Positions 41,783 to 51,167 of a stretch of DNA of 64,000 nt are shown piece after piece (the stretch's first letter is position 1; each line of letters starts with the position of its first letter). The DNA comes from Yersinia alsatica (GTDB lineage Bacteria > Pseudomonadota > Gammaproteobacteria > Enterobacterales > Enterobacteriaceae): positions 269,229 through 333,228 of the forward strand of contig NZ_CABHWW010000009.1 of assembly GCF_902170305.1 (NCBI RefSeq), read 5' to 3'. The position numbers and the translations under genes were made by a program. The notes under the pieces were generated by a model, which was not told the origin of the DNA, searched no databases, and saw nothing but the letters and a program-made list of their open reading frames with translations.

Positions 41783-41896
41783 TCCTTGACGCTGCAGCGG
41801 TGTTAGCGGTACTCGCGCGCCCGAGTCACTGACTGGAGTCAGCTCATCGGGACTTGCTCGCTTGCTGCCTTGCTGCAACGCCAATGACTTTGGGGA
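41783..41896. repeat. Intergenic palindromic repeat element
   Basis: Imperfect long inverted repeat. Core CTGACT-GG-AGTCAG (41828-41841) lies within CCCGA/TCGGG flanks, and outer arms around GCTGCAGC and CTTGCTGCAACGCC are roughly complementary. It belongs to a repeat type seen between genes in Yersinia and relatives, from memory. Partial matches occur at 4449-4484 (right arm) and at 50955-50967 (13 identical bases CAATGACTTTGGG). Confidence 0.6.
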
Positions 41897-41922
41897 ATTC
41901 TGCGAGTTGAAATTGCAGACAT

Positions 41923-41947
41923 AAAAAAAGGCGCCGTAGCGCCTTTT
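41923..41947 (-). terminator. Rho-independent terminator after nupC
   Basis: Stem AAAAGGCGC/GCGCCTTTT with loop CGTA and seven A on the left that become T on the minus strand. It is 20 bases after the nupC stop. Confidence 0.92.
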
Positions 41948-41966
41948 CGTGATTGTTTTCTAGTGA

Positions 41967-43151
41967 TTAGAGTACCAGACCCGCGATCGAAGCGGACAGC
42001 ACGCTGACCAGTGTAGAGCCGTACAGCAGTTTCAGACCAAAGCGAGAAACCACATTACCTTGATGCTCATTCAAGCCTTTAATCGCACCGGCTACGATAC
42101 CGATGGAAGAGAAGTTCGCGAATGAAACCAAGAATACCGATAGAATACCCACACTGCGTGGAGACAGTTCAGATGCGACTTTCTGCAAGTCCATCATCGC
42201 CACGAATTCGTTAGAAACCAGTTTGGTTGCCATGATACTACCGACTTGCAAGGCTTCATGAGCAGGAACGCCCATAACCCAGGCAAACGGGAAGAAGACA
42301 TAACCCAAGATCCCCTGGAAGCTAATACCGAACAGCAGGCTGAACAAAGCATTTACCGCAGCAATCAATGCGATGAAACCAATCAACATCGCCGCAACGA
42401 TAATGGCCACTTTGAAACCGGCCAGGATGTATTCACCCAGCATTTCAAAGAAGCTTTGGCCTTCATGCAGGTTACTGAGCTGCAATTCTTCTTCATCATC
42501 GGCTTTATACGGGTTGATTAACGACAACACGATAAAGGTGCTGAACATGTTAAGCACCAGAGCCGCAACCACAAACTTCGCATCCAGCATTGACATATAA
42601 GCACCAACAATTGACATGGAAACTGTCGACATTGCTGTTGCTGCCATGGTGTACATGCGTTTTTCAGACATTTTGCCCAAAATGTCTTTATAAGCGATGA
42701 AGTTTTCAGACTGGCCCAGAATCAATGAACTGACGGCGTTGAAAGATTCCAACTTGCCCATGCCGTTCACCTTGGACAGTAAAGTACCAATGATACGGAT
42801 AACCACTGGCAGCACTTTGATGTATTGCAAAATACCAATCAAGGCAGAAATAAAGACGATAGGGCACAGCACTCTTAAGAAGAAGAAGGCGAGGCCTTTA
42901 TCCCCCATATTGCCGAAGACAAAATCGGTACCGGTAGCGGCAAACCCAAGTAATTTGTCGAACAGACCGGCGAATCCTTTCACAAAACCTAATCCAGCTT
43001 CTGAATGGAGGAAGAAGTACGCCAACAAAACTTCAATAACCAGCAATTGAATAACAAACCGAATGCGGATGCTTTTACGATCCTTACAGATCGCCAGAGC
43101 TAATATGGCCACCACGACTAAGGCCAACGCAAACTGCAGTATATGGGACAT
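41967..43151 (-). CDS. nupC: Pyrimidine/adenosine nucleoside:proton symporter NupC
   Basis: Concentrative nucleoside transporter of 394 residues, close to E. coli NupC. Landmarks are [25 protein letters not shown] (substrate site, quoted from part), [47 protein letters not shown] and [18 protein letters not shown]. Adjacent to and divergent from mntH, as in E. coli. On the minus strand upstream is TTTTTGTGATC (possible CRP half-site) and GTTTGCATT (CytR-like octamer), in line with known nupC control. Confidence 0.95.
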   Translation of the reverse strand: MSHILQFALALVVVAILALAICKDRKSIRIRFVIQLLVIEVLLAYFFLHSEAGLGFVKGFAGLFDKLLGFAATGTDFVFGNMGDKGLAFFFLRVLCPIVFISALIGILQYIKVLPVVIRIIGTLLSKVNGMGKLESFNAVSSLILGQSENFIAYKDILGKMSEKRMYTMAATAMSTVSMSIVGAYMSMLDAKFVVAALVLNMFSTFIVLSLINPYKADDEEELQLSNLHEGQSFFEMLGEYILAGFKVAIIVAAMLIGFIALIAAVNALFSLLFGISFQGILGYVFFPFAWVMGVPAHEALQVGSIMATKLVSNEFVAMMDLQKVASELSPRSVGILSVFLVSFANFSSIGIVAGAIKGLNEHQGNVVSRFGLKLLYGSTLVSVLSASIAGLVL

Positions 43152-43549
43152 GTGTGCTCCAAATTTGAGGCAGGCTAGATTTTCGTGGACATTTTATGTA
43201 ACGGCTACATTAAAAACGAGACGTAGGCTGCAAATATAGAAATTCACTTTCATAAATGCAAACAAATTAGTGGGGTTGATCACAAAAAATAGCATGTTAA
43301 TAATATGCTACAAAGGTAGTTTAACTATGCTAGTTTGGATAATTGTAGCTGTTAGTCTGGGAAATTGTGACGCAACATTTAGCCGGATTTTTCAGAAACA
43401 AACTGCTAACGATTACTGTACGGCAATTTATACGGTATTAGCTATCAGAGAGATAAGTTTTGTCGCTCTAAATGCGCTTGATAATTATTATCATTTAACT
43501 ATTATTGGTGATAAGAGAATAGACGCAAATTTCCCAAGGGTAATACTGA
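43152..43549. promoter_or_regulatory. nupC/mntH divergent control region with Fur-like box
   Basis: The 398 bases hold no convincing gene. GATAATTATTATCATTTAA at 43480-43498 agrees with the 19-base Fur consensus at about 14 positions and lies 50-70 bases before mntH. A further inverted repeat TAGCAT-N9-ATGCTA is present near 43290. A CRP-like TGTGATC reading leftwards lies at about 43275-43285. Fur control of mntH is known in enterobacteria, including Yersinia pestis; the site itself is inferred by eye. Confidence 0.5.
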
Positions 43550-44779
43550 ATGTTGAATAGTCGTGCCGTCGATACAACCCGTCGTACATCAAGGAGGATT
43601 AAGCTCTCCCTGATGGGGCCTGCTTTTATCGCAGCCATCGGCTATATCGATCCCGGCAACTTCGCGACCAATATTCAGGCGGGTGCTTCATTCGGCTACA
43701 CCTTATTATGGGTGGTCGTTTGGGCCAACATCATGGCCATGCTTATCCAATTACTTTCTGCCAAGCTCGGTATTGCGACGGGTAAAAATCTGGCTGAGCA
43801 CATCCGTGATCGTTTCCCCCGCCCAGCGGTATGGGCTTATTGGGTGCAAGCCGAAATCATCGCGATGGCCACTGATCTGGCTGAGTTTATTGGGGCGGCG
43901 ATTGGGTTCAAATTGTTATTGGGAGTGACCCTGTTAGAAGGGGCAGTGCTGACCGGCATTGCGACTTTTCTCATTCTTATGCTGCAAAAACGCGGACAAA
44001 AGCCTCTCGAACTGGTGATTGGTGGGCTGCTGTTATTTGTGGCTGCGGCCTATATTGTTGAACTTATCTTTTCTCGCCCTGAATTTGCCGCGCTGGGGCG
44101 GGGAATGCTGGTGCCTGACCTGCCTAATCGGGATGCAGTGTTTTTAGCTGCCGGGGTGTTGGGGGCCACTATTATGCCGCATGTTATCTATCTGCATTCA
44201 TCATTAACCCAAACCGCAGGCGAAAACTCTAAAGCCGATCGCTATGCTTCGACCAAGCTAGATGTGGCAATTGCGATGACGATTGCCGGGTTTGTGAATT
44301 TGGCGATGATGGCGACAGCCGCTGCGGCTTTTCATTTCAACGGCTACGGCAGTATTGCTGAAATTGAACAAGCCTATTTGACGTTGCAACCGCTGTTAGG
44401 CAATGCTGCGGCGACTATATTTGGTTTAAGTTTGGTTGCTGCGGGGCTGTCATCCACTGTGGTCGGGACATTAGCCGGGCAAGTGGTTATGCAGGGCTTT
44501 GTCCGTTTTTATATTCCAATTTGGGTACGCCGCACGGTCACCATGCTGCCTTCCTTTATCGTCATTTTGGCGGGGATGGATGCCACGCGGATACTGGTAA
44601 TGAGTCAGGTATTGCTGAGTTTTGGTATCGCGCTGGCGTTGGTGCCGCTGTTAGCCTTTACCGGCAATAAAGAATTAATGGGGGATATGGTTAACTCAAA
44701 ATTGATTCAGATTTTGGGGAAACTCATCGTTCTGGTTGTGGTTGGACTCAATGCTTACTTACTGATCAGTTTGCTTTAA
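43550..44779 (+). CDS. mntH: Nramp-type Mn(II)/Fe(II):proton symporter MntH
   Basis: Inner-membrane manganese importer, 409 residues, about 11 spans. The metal-binding motif of helix 1 is [17 protein letters not shown], and that of helix 6 is [15 protein letters not shown]. The rest follows E. coli MntH closely. Transcribed away from nupC; ypeC converges from the right. The start ATG overlaps nothing of note; a Fur-like box lies just upstream. Confidence 0.96.
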   Translation: MLNSRAVDTTRRTSRRIKLSLMGPAFIAAIGYIDPGNFATNIQAGASFGYTLLWVVVWANIMAMLIQLLSAKLGIATGKNLAEHIRDRFPRPAVWAYWVQAEIIAMATDLAEFIGAAIGFKLLLGVTLLEGAVLTGIATFLILMLQKRGQKPLELVIGGLLLFVAAAYIVELIFSRPEFAALGRGMLVPDLPNRDAVFLAAGVLGATIMPHVIYLHSSLTQTAGENSKADRYASTKLDVAIAMTIAGFVNLAMMATAAAAFHFNGYGSIAEIEQAYLTLQPLLGNAAATIFGLSLVAAGLSSTVVGTLAGQVVMQGFVRFYIPIWVRRTVTMLPSFIVILAGMDATRILVMSQVLLSFGIALALVPLLAFTGNKELMGDMVNSKLIQILGKLIVLVVVGLNAYLLISLL

Positions 44780-44800
44780 TCATAGATAATTGAATAATAA

Positions 44801-44825
44801 GGCGGGTGAGGGTTCGTTACCCGCC
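44801..44825. terminator. Hairpin between convergent mntH and ypeC
   Basis: Perfect 7-bp stem GGCGGGT/ACCCGCC with an 11-base loop, just past the mntH stop and before the ypeC stop. There is no T tract, so termination is only presumed. Confidence 0.45.
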
Positions 44826-44841
44826 AAGACATCATTATCGC

Positions 44842-45246
44842 TTAGTCATGATGATGGTCATGACCTTTACCGTGGCCGCGATGGTGTTTTCTCGCGTGCT
44901 TGTCATATTTCCAGTAGCGACCCTCGTGGTAATAATAGTTCTTTCTCCACCAGTCTCTCTCTTGCCAGCGATGGCCATCCCAGTAATGACCATGACGATT
45001 ACGCTCACCTAAATCTCGCCCCTGATGGTTTTGCCACCATTGCCGATCGCGCCAGTCATAACCATCCCAATAATTACCACTGCGATCTTGTTCACCAATG
45101 TGTAATGAAACACTAGGCAGTAACTCAATACTCTCAGCGTTTGCCATGGGAATGAGGGGGAACCAGGCTAATATAGTGATCAGCAACAGGGGTTTTATTC
45201 TTCTCGGTCTTACAACACTCAGCTTCAACATGGCCGCTTTTAACAT
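44842..45246 (-). CDS. ypeC: DUF2502 exported protein YpeC
   Basis: Small secreted protein of 134 residues. Signal peptide with a basic start and hydrophobic core (LLLITILAWFPLIPMANA, cleaved near residue 37), then a mature part dominated by Trp, Arg, His, Asp and Tyr (GNYWDGYDWRDRQWWQNH, repeated in weaker form) and a His-rich tail (HRGHGKGHDHHHD). This is the E. coli YpeC/DUF2502 pattern, in the same place beside mntH. The His/Asp tail could bind metal, an idea that fits the MntH neighbour but is untested. Function unknown. Confidence 0.88.
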   Translation of the reverse strand: MLKAAMLKLSVVRPRRIKPLLLITILAWFPLIPMANAESIELLPSVSLHIGEQDRSGNYWDGYDWRDRQWWQNHQGRDLGERNRHGHYWDGHRWQERDWWRKNYYYHEGRYWKYDKHARKHHRGHGKGHDHHHD

Positions 45247-45424
45247 TATTCATCCTTATTTGGCCTTATGGCTATGACCGTATCTTAAACAGTGTCGTCG
45301 CTGCTGGGATTCGGATAAAACTGTAAAATAAGGATTTCAGAATTATCTGTGAGAATGATAAGAGAGTGGTGAAAGGTCATCAACAGGGGACGGATCCCCT
45401 GTCTGGGGATGGAAAAGGAAACGT

Positions 45425-46414
45425 TTACACCAAAATATCTTCAATAATTTTTATTTCAGCTTCACTGAATTCAGTATTTGCCAGCATGCCGACTGCATCA
45501 TCGATTTGGCTGACTTTACTGGCCCCAATCAGGGCGGATGTCACCCTTCCGCCACGCAACACCCAAGCTAAAGACATCTGCGACAGCTTCTGTCCACGAT
45601 CTAACGCCAGTTCGTTCAATTGGCGTACTTTAGCCAGTTTCTCCGCCGTAAGTTGCTCGGGATTAAGGAATTTACTGTCACTGGCTGCTCGCGAGTCCAG
45701 CGGGATACCCGCTAAATAGCGATCGGTCAATAACCCCCCCGCGAGTGGGGAAAAGGCAATGGACCCCACACCATACTCATCCAGCGTATCCTGCAAATCG
45801 GCTTCAATCCAACGCTCAAACATTGAGTATTTGGGTTGATGAATCAGGCACGGAGTCCCCAGTTGCGCCAGAATTTCACAAGCCTGCCGCATTTGTGCTG
45901 CCGGATAGTTAGATAGGCCGATATACAGTGCTTTACCTTGGCGGACTAATAGATCCAGTGCCGCCATGGTTTCTTCCAATGGTGTATTCGGGTCAGGACG
46001 GTGATGGTAGAAGATATCGACGTAATCCAGCCCCATCCGTTGCAAGCTTTGATTGATACTGGCCACCAGATATTTTTTAGAACCCCAGTCACCATAGGGG
46101 CCGGGCCACATGGTATAGCCTGCTTTGGAAGAGATAATTAGCTCATCGCGATAAGGGCGCAAGTCTTGTTGTAGGATACGGCCAAAGTTTAGTTCGGCTG
46201 AGCCCGGCGGTGGGCCATAGTTGTTGGCTAAATCAAAATGAGTAATGCCATGATCAAAAGCTCGATGAATCAGGTTGCGGCTATTTTCATACAGAGTGCT
46301 ATCACCAAAGTTATGCCATAAGCCAAGAGATATAGCTGGGAGCAATAATCCACTACGACCACAACGATGATATTCCATTTCCTGATAGCGCGAGGAGGCT
46401 GCCTGGTAGACCAT
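45425..46414 (-). CDS. YghZ-like aldo/keto reductase
   Basis: NADPH-dependent aldo/keto reductase of the AKR14/YghZ type, 329 residues from the chosen start. Motifs: GITHFDLANNYGPPPGSAE (with catalytic Asp and Tyr), the catalytic Lys in IISSKAGYTMWPGPYG, IGLSNYP, LIHQPKYSMFERW, and the cofactor-binding SALIGASKVSQID. E. coli YghZ reduces glyceraldehyde-3-phosphate and methylglyoxal. Start set at 46414, since MVYQAASSRYQEMEYHRCG matches that of YghZ and AAGGG lies upstream; the frame is open for 18 more codons. Stands alone, divergent from ipdC. Confidence 0.88.
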   Translation of the reverse strand: MVYQAASSRYQEMEYHRCGRSGLLLPAISLGLWHNFGDSTLYENSRNLIHRAFDHGITHFDLANNYGPPPGSAELNFGRILQQDLRPYRDELIISSKAGYTMWPGPYGDWGSKKYLVASINQSLQRMGLDYVDIFYHHRPDPNTPLEETMAALDLLVRQGKALYIGLSNYPAAQMRQACEILAQLGTPCLIHQPKYSMFERWIEADLQDTLDEYGVGSIAFSPLAGGLLTDRYLAGIPLDSRAASDSKFLNPEQLTAEKLAKVRQLNELALDRGQKLSQMSLAWVLRGGRVTSALIGASKVSQIDDAVGMLANTEFSEAEIKIIEDILV

Positions 46415-46647
46415 GATGACCCTTATTGGTGAGAGTAAACGACACTTTAGTGTATGCGTTTTCATCACTGACGTAATGTCGTGGGATCACGTTATTTTCT
46501 GGTCTTATCAGATGATGTCAGCCGCCGAGTAGGGAATGTCAGTAAATAATTACAGTGTGCGCTAATTAATAATTTAAAAACATTAGATCTATTTATGTTT
46601 TGCTTAATACTTATTCCACTATTATAAGCATTAAGGATGGTGTGGAT

Positions 46648-48309
46648 ATGGTAAGCAGCTATAAAGTGGCAGACTATTTACTGGACCGTTTAGCAGAAGT
46701 GGGCATTCGGCACCTGTTCGGTGTACCTGGTGATTTTAACCTTCATTTTCTCGATCATGTTATTAATCATCCAGTTATAGAATGGATGGGATGTGCTAAT
46801 GAGCTTAATGCTGCCTATGCCGCAGATGGGTATGCTCGGGTCATGCCTGCGGCGGCGTTATTGACTGTCACCGGGGTTGGTGAATTAAGCGCTATTAATG
46901 GAATAGCCGGGAGTTTCGCTGAATATCTTCCTGTTATTCATATTGTTGGCACTCCGGCGTTACGTGCGCAAAAAGCCGGAGAATTACTGCATCACTCATT
47001 AGGAGATGGCGATTTCGGACATTTCTCGCGCATGGCGCAAGTCGTCAGCTGTGCGCAAGCCAGTTTAACCGCCGAGAATGCGACGGCTGAAATTGATAGA
47101 TTGCTGGTGGCCGCGCTATGCCAGCGGCGTCCTGTTTATCTCCAACTCCCCGCCGATGTTGCACAGGCGGATGTCGCCAGACATTCTGGAGCATTATCCC
47201 TACCGCGGCCTATCTTATCGCAGACATCATTACAGGAATTTATTGATGCTGCCCGTGAGAAATTACAATCGGCACACCGGGTGGCCCTGTTAGCTGATTT
47301 TCTGGTTGACCGTTTTGGCGCCCAGCAAGCTTTGAATCAGTGGATGGCAGAAACCAATTTGCCACACGCAACGCTACTAATGGGCAAAGGGGTGTTGGAT
47401 GAAACGCATCCGATGTTCATCGGGACCTACGCGGGTGCGGCCAGTCATGCCACAGTCAAAGAATATATTGAAGAGGCGGAGGTTCTTATCACCGTCGGTG
47501 TGTGGTTTGTCGATACCATTACTGCGGGATTCAGCCAGAGAATTACTCAGGATAATTGCATTGATATCCAGCCGAATCTGGCGCGCATTGGGCTAAAAGT
47601 GTTCAGCCAGATTCCAATGGCCGCAGCGGTAGCGGCACTACATGAATTATGTAAATCCCTACAAGATGAATGGCAACATCCGGTTATAACTCCTCCAGTG
47701 TTGGCGGCACCAAAAGATAACATTTTGAATCAACAAGCATTCTGGTATCACATACAACATTTTCTACGCCCGAATGATGTTTTAGTGACTGATCAGGGCA
47801 CTTCATGTTTTGGTGCGGCAACCCTGATCTTACCTACAGGATGTTCGTTTTTCGCTCAGTCATTATGGGGGTCTATCGGTTTTTGTTTACCTGCGACCTA
47901 TGGTGCTCAAGTAGCACAACCACAACGACGGATGATATTGCTGTTGGGGGATGGCGCGGCGCAATTGACGATACAAGAGCTGGGGTCAATGCTGCGTGAT
48001 GGGCTGAACCCTATTATTTTTCTTTTGAATAACCAAGGGTATACCGTTGAGCGGATAATCAATGGGCCTGAGCAGCGCTATAACGATATTGCCGAGTGGA
48101 ATTGGGCGCAACTGCCACAAGCTTTCGGTAAGGGTAAACAATCCTTTACACGTACTGTGACGCAGGTCGATCAATTGCAACAGGTATTGGCACAAATCGA
48201 GAATATTGATCAGTTGGCTTTTATTGAGGTGATATTGCCGAAAATGGATACTCCTGAGCTCCTTAATAATGTGGCTAAATCTCTTCAGGCACGTAATACC
48301 GCAGTTTGA
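46648..48309 (+). CDS. ipdC: Indolepyruvate/phenylpyruvate decarboxylase-type ThDP enzyme
   Basis: Thiamine diphosphate-dependent 2-oxo acid decarboxylase, 553 residues against 552 in Enterobacter cloacae IpdC. The catalytic Glu is in GCANELNAAYAADGY, the paired His in ELLHHSLGDGDF, and the ThDP/Mg motif is GDGAAQLTIQELGSM through NNQGYTVE. Substrate may be indolepyruvate (route to indole-3-acetate), phenylpyruvate or simple pyruvate; sequence similarity favours IpdC, moderately. The start at 46648 has AAGGATGG eight bases upstream and gives the expected N-terminus; the frame is open 16 codons further. Convergent with the LysR gene that follows. Confidence 0.82.
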   Translation: MVSSYKVADYLLDRLAEVGIRHLFGVPGDFNLHFLDHVINHPVIEWMGCANELNAAYAADGYARVMPAAALLTVTGVGELSAINGIAGSFAEYLPVIHIVGTPALRAQKAGELLHHSLGDGDFGHFSRMAQVVSCAQASLTAENATAEIDRLLVAALCQRRPVYLQLPADVAQADVARHSGALSLPRPILSQTSLQEFIDAAREKLQSAHRVALLADFLVDRFGAQQALNQWMAETNLPHATLLMGKGVLDETHPMFIGTYAGAASHATVKEYIEEAEVLITVGVWFVDTITAGFSQRITQDNCIDIQPNLARIGLKVFSQIPMAAAVAALHELCKSLQDEWQHPVITPPVLAAPKDNILNQQAFWYHIQHFLRPNDVLVTDQGTSCFGAATLILPTGCSFFAQSLWGSIGFCLPATYGAQVAQPQRRMILLLGDGAAQLTIQELGSMLRDGLNPIIFLLNNQGYTVERIINGPEQRYNDIAEWNWAQLPQAFGKGKQSFTRTVTQVDQLQQVLAQIENIDQLAFIEVILPKMDTPELLNNVAKSLQARNTAV

Positions 48310-48348
48310 TGATGACCGGCTCTGCGATAGGCGTGGTATTTCAGCTAA

Positions 48349-49212
48349 CTAGATTTTGCCAGTCAATTGATCCAGTAACCAATAGCCTGCCGGGCCCGGT
48401 GGGCTTTTTTTCGACCAAACGGCATCAATCGAGATCATCTTCGGCCAGCCTACCGTCGACAGGGCCACCAGTTTCTTATGGCTGTATTGTTCAACCAACC
48501 AGCGCGGTAAAATGGCCCAGCCGAAACCTTGCTCTGCCATTTCCAGTAGCATTAAATAGCTCGGTGCTGACCACATCAGCCCTTGTGACTGATTGCGCTC
48601 GGTGCGGTTGTAGGTATTGAGCCGTAATTGGCGGGTGGTGGCCAGTTGTTCAGGGCGGACTTGGGGTAACTGCGCCAGTGGATGCTCCGATTGCACAAAT
48701 ATAGCCATTTCTGTCTGAGCCGCTAACCGGCTGGCAGCAATATCCGGTGGGTAGTGTTGCTGGACTTCTACCACGCCAATGTGTGCCCGCCGCAGTTGTA
48801 GCAGGTCAATGACATCGTCATCTTCGGCAATTAAACATTCAAATTCAATATCAGGATAACGCTGCTCAAAACGGCGCAGTAAGGTCTCGTGGTGTGTGGG
48901 CTGATAGGTGTCGGATAGCACAAAAGTCAGCCGAGTTTCAACCTGACCTGCCAAGCGGATTGACAGGCTGTCCAGCCGTTCGCTGGCGGCTAAAATCTCC
49001 TGCACATGAGACAGCACACGACGCCCGTGGTCAGTTAACACTGGCTGTCGCGCTTGCCGGTCAAACAGGGTTAACCCTAAATCAGCCTCCAGATTGGCGA
49101 TGGCGGTGCTGATGGTTGACTGACTTTTACGTAATTTGCGGGCAGCGGCGGAGAAAGAGCCGAGCGCCGCAGCTTCAACAAACGCAATCAATGCTTCAGG
49201 GGAATAGTGCAT
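48349..49212 (-). CDS. LysR-family regulator divergent from a PACE transporter
   Basis: Regulator of 287 residues with an N-terminal LysR helix-turn-helix (FVEAAALGSFSAAARKL, SQSTISTAIANLEADLGL) and a C-terminal effector domain (about 90-285). It is transcribed away from the PACE efflux gene with about 100 bases between their starts, the standard layout for a LysR protein and its target. Ligand unknown. Confidence 0.88.
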   Translation of the reverse strand: MHYSPEALIAFVEAAALGSFSAAARKLRKSQSTISTAIANLEADLGLTLFDRQARQPVLTDHGRRVLSHVQEILAASERLDSLSIRLAGQVETRLTFVLSDTYQPTHHETLLRRFEQRYPDIEFECLIAEDDDVIDLLQLRRAHIGVVEVQQHYPPDIAASRLAAQTEMAIFVQSEHPLAQLPQVRPEQLATTRQLRLNTYNRTERNQSQGLMWSAPSYLMLLEMAEQGFGWAILPRWLVEQYSHKKLVALSTVGWPKMISIDAVWSKKSPPGPAGYWLLDQLTGKI

Positions 49213-49313
49213 AAACTATCTATTTTATCGATGGGTTCTAATTTTAATCTATCTTAAAAAACGATGATAATCACCACCAACGATATGTTATTGATTAATT
49301 GAGTAGGTGTTTT

Positions 49314-49790
49314 ATGCAAGTTCATCATAGATCTTTTTCTGAGCGGATTATCCATGCTGTTGGTTTTGAAGTGATTGCGGTTGCCATTTCTGCCCCTGTC
49401 GCGGCATGGCTGCTGGATCGCCCAATCCTGCAAATGGGGACATTGGCCATTATTCTTTCTTCGGTCGCGATGCTGTGGAATATTATTTACAACAGCTTAT
49501 TTGATTACTTCTGGCCTGTGAGCCGCGTGGCGAAAACCGCTTGGGTGCGGGTACTTCATGCCTTGGGTTTTGAAAGTGGCTTTATCCTGATTGGTTTGCC
49601 AATCGCTGCTTTTGTGCTGGGAGTTTCGCTGTTACAGGCCTTTGTGCTGGAGATCGGTTTCTTCCTGTTCTTCCTGCCTTATACCGTCTGCTACAACTGG
49701 GCTTATGACAGTTTGCGGATGCGAATTATTCGTTCCCGTCAGCCAAACACATTGACTCCAGCAGCAGATAAAGGGCGCAGTTCGCATTAA
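49314..49790 (+). CDS. PACE-family efflux transporter
   Basis: Small inner-membrane protein of 158 residues, with two repeats of a two-helix bacterial transmembrane pair. The repeats are visible as ERIIHAVGFEVIAVAISAPVAAWLLD and VRVLHALGFESGFILIGLPIAAFVLG (quoted in part), each starting near R-x-x-H-A-x-G-F-E. This matches the proteobacterial antimicrobial compound efflux family (AceI-like), which expels biocides such as chlorhexidine or short diamines. The start at 49314 has GTAGGTG upstream; the longer TTG start is less likely. Controlled probably by the divergent LysR gene. Confidence 0.88.
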   Translation: MQVHHRSFSERIIHAVGFEVIAVAISAPVAAWLLDRPILQMGTLAIILSSVAMLWNIIYNSLFDYFWPVSRVAKTAWVRVLHALGFESGFILIGLPIAAFVLGVSLLQAFVLEIGFFLFFLPYTVCYNWAYDSLRMRIIRSRQPNTLTPAADKGRSSH

Positions 49791-49929
49791 TTTGCCTGTG
49801 CTGAAACGTTTTTTTGTGATCTTTATCGCAAAGCGAAAGGGTTTACAGCATTGAGATTGTTGTTTCCCCAACCTGATTTTACAGTGGGCATAGTTGAAGT
49901 TAAGCATCCCTGTAACGGAGAAGTTTCTG

Positions 49930-50895
49930 ATGACAAGCTATGCCCTGGTGGGTGACGTTGGCGGCACTAATGCCCGTTTGGCGCTCTGCGCTGTGACGAC
50001 GGGCGAGATATCACAAGCAAAAACATATTCAGGACTGGAATATGACAGTCTGGAAGATGTGATCAAGCAATATTTGTCGGAGCATAAGGTTACAGTCACG
50101 GATGCCTGTATCGCGATTGCCTGCCCGATTACTGGGGATTGGGTGGCGATGACCAACCACACTTGGGCATTTTCTATTGCAGCAATGCAACAGAGCCTGG
50201 GGCTGAGTCATCTGGAAATTATCAATGATTTTACGGCAGTCTCAATGGCGATCCCGATGCTCTCTGAGCAAGATGTGCTGCAATTTGGCGGCACGTCGCC
50301 CCAGCCGGGTAAACCGGTTGCGGTCTATGGTGCCGGTACTGGGTTGGGAGTGGCGCATTTAGTGAATGTTGATCGCCGTTGGATAAGCTTGCCGGGCGAA
50401 GGTGGTCATGTGGATTTCGCCCCCAATAGCGAAGAAGAGGACCGAATTCTGGCTGTATTACGGCAAGAACTGGGCCATGTCTCCGCTGAGCGAGTCCTTT
50501 CCGGGCCGGGTTTAGTCAATTTATATCGGGCGATTGTGATTTCCGATGGGCGTCTGCCAGAGAATCTGGCCCCTAAAGATGTGACTGAGCGTGCTTTGGC
50601 GGATAGCTGCACTGACTGTCGCCGGGCATTATCGCTGTTCTGTGTGATTATGGGGCGCTTTGGCGGCAACCTGGCATTGAATCTCAGTACTTTTGGTGGT
50701 GTTTATATTGCTGGTGGCATCGTGCCGCGCTTTATGGAGTTTTTTAAAGCATCTGGTTTCCGTGGTGCTTTTGAAGATAAAGGGCGTTTCAAAGATTTCT
50801 TGCAGGATATCCCAGTCTATATGATTACGCATCAGCAGCCCGGCTTGCTGGGTGCTGGTGCTTATTTGCGTCAGAAGTTAGGGCATGAACTTTAG
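49930..50895 (+). CDS. glk: Glucokinase
   Basis: Cytoplasmic ATP-dependent glucokinase, 321 residues, near-identical in layout to E. coli Glk: ATP loop [15 protein letters not shown], substrate site [31 protein letters not shown], and [19 protein letters not shown]. The start at 49930 has GGAG nine bases upstream and matches E. coli; the frame is open 12 codons further. Followed by a repeat fragment and a strong terminator. Confidence 0.96.
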   Translation: MTSYALVGDVGGTNARLALCAVTTGEISQAKTYSGLEYDSLEDVIKQYLSEHKVTVTDACIAIACPITGDWVAMTNHTWAFSIAAMQQSLGLSHLEIINDFTAVSMAIPMLSEQDVLQFGGTSPQPGKPVAVYGAGTGLGVAHLVNVDRRWISLPGEGGHVDFAPNSEEEDRILAVLRQELGHVSAERVLSGPGLVNLYRAIVISDGRLPENLAPKDVTERALADSCTDCRRALSLFCVIMGRFGGNLALNLSTFGGVYIAGGIVPRFMEFFKASGFRGAFEDKGRFKDFLQDIPVYMITHQQPGLLGAGAYLRQKLGHEL

Positions 50896-50992
50896 CCCTT
50901 GGAACTTGAACCTCAAGGGGTTAGCGACTCTCACTCCTTGAGCACACTCATTGGCAATGACTTTGGGTATAAGTTCTTATATTACTTGATAA

Positions 50993-51021
50993 AAAAAGCA
51001 GAGCCTTGGTTCTGCTTTTTT
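50993..51021 (+). terminator. Rho-independent terminator after glk
   Basis: Stem AAAAAGCAGA/TCTGCTTTTT extended by GCC/GGT wobble pairs, then T. The flanking A run makes it usable on both strands. Confidence 0.88.
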
Positions 51022-51095
51022 GTGCCTCTTACCAGAACTGGGAACAAGGTCGCGCTAAACCGAATAAACAGGCTATCTTACTGATTAGAATGGTA

Positions 51096-51149
51096 CAAAA
51101 AGACCCCCATACTTTACATACTCTGGCTGAGTTGTGTTAGTTATGGGGG
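51096..51149 (-). terminator. Terminator after the YhjX-like gene
   Basis: Perfect 8-bp stem CCCCCATA/TATGGGGG enclosing 30 bases; the AAAAA on its left reads as T on the minus strand. 19 bases past the transporter stop. Confidence 0.65.
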
Positions 51150-51167
51150 CGTTTCAGCTAAGGACTA

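Noticed and set aside
43270..43560. Open frame of 96 codons on the plus strand before mntH
   Set aside because: It overlaps the mntH start and the control region, has no ribosome binding site and no protein-like composition. It is more likely chance.
46469..46647. TyrR box upstream of ipdC
   Set aside because: GTAAATAATTAC near 46545 looks suggestive, but the arms and spacing do not fit TGTAAA-N6-TTTACA.
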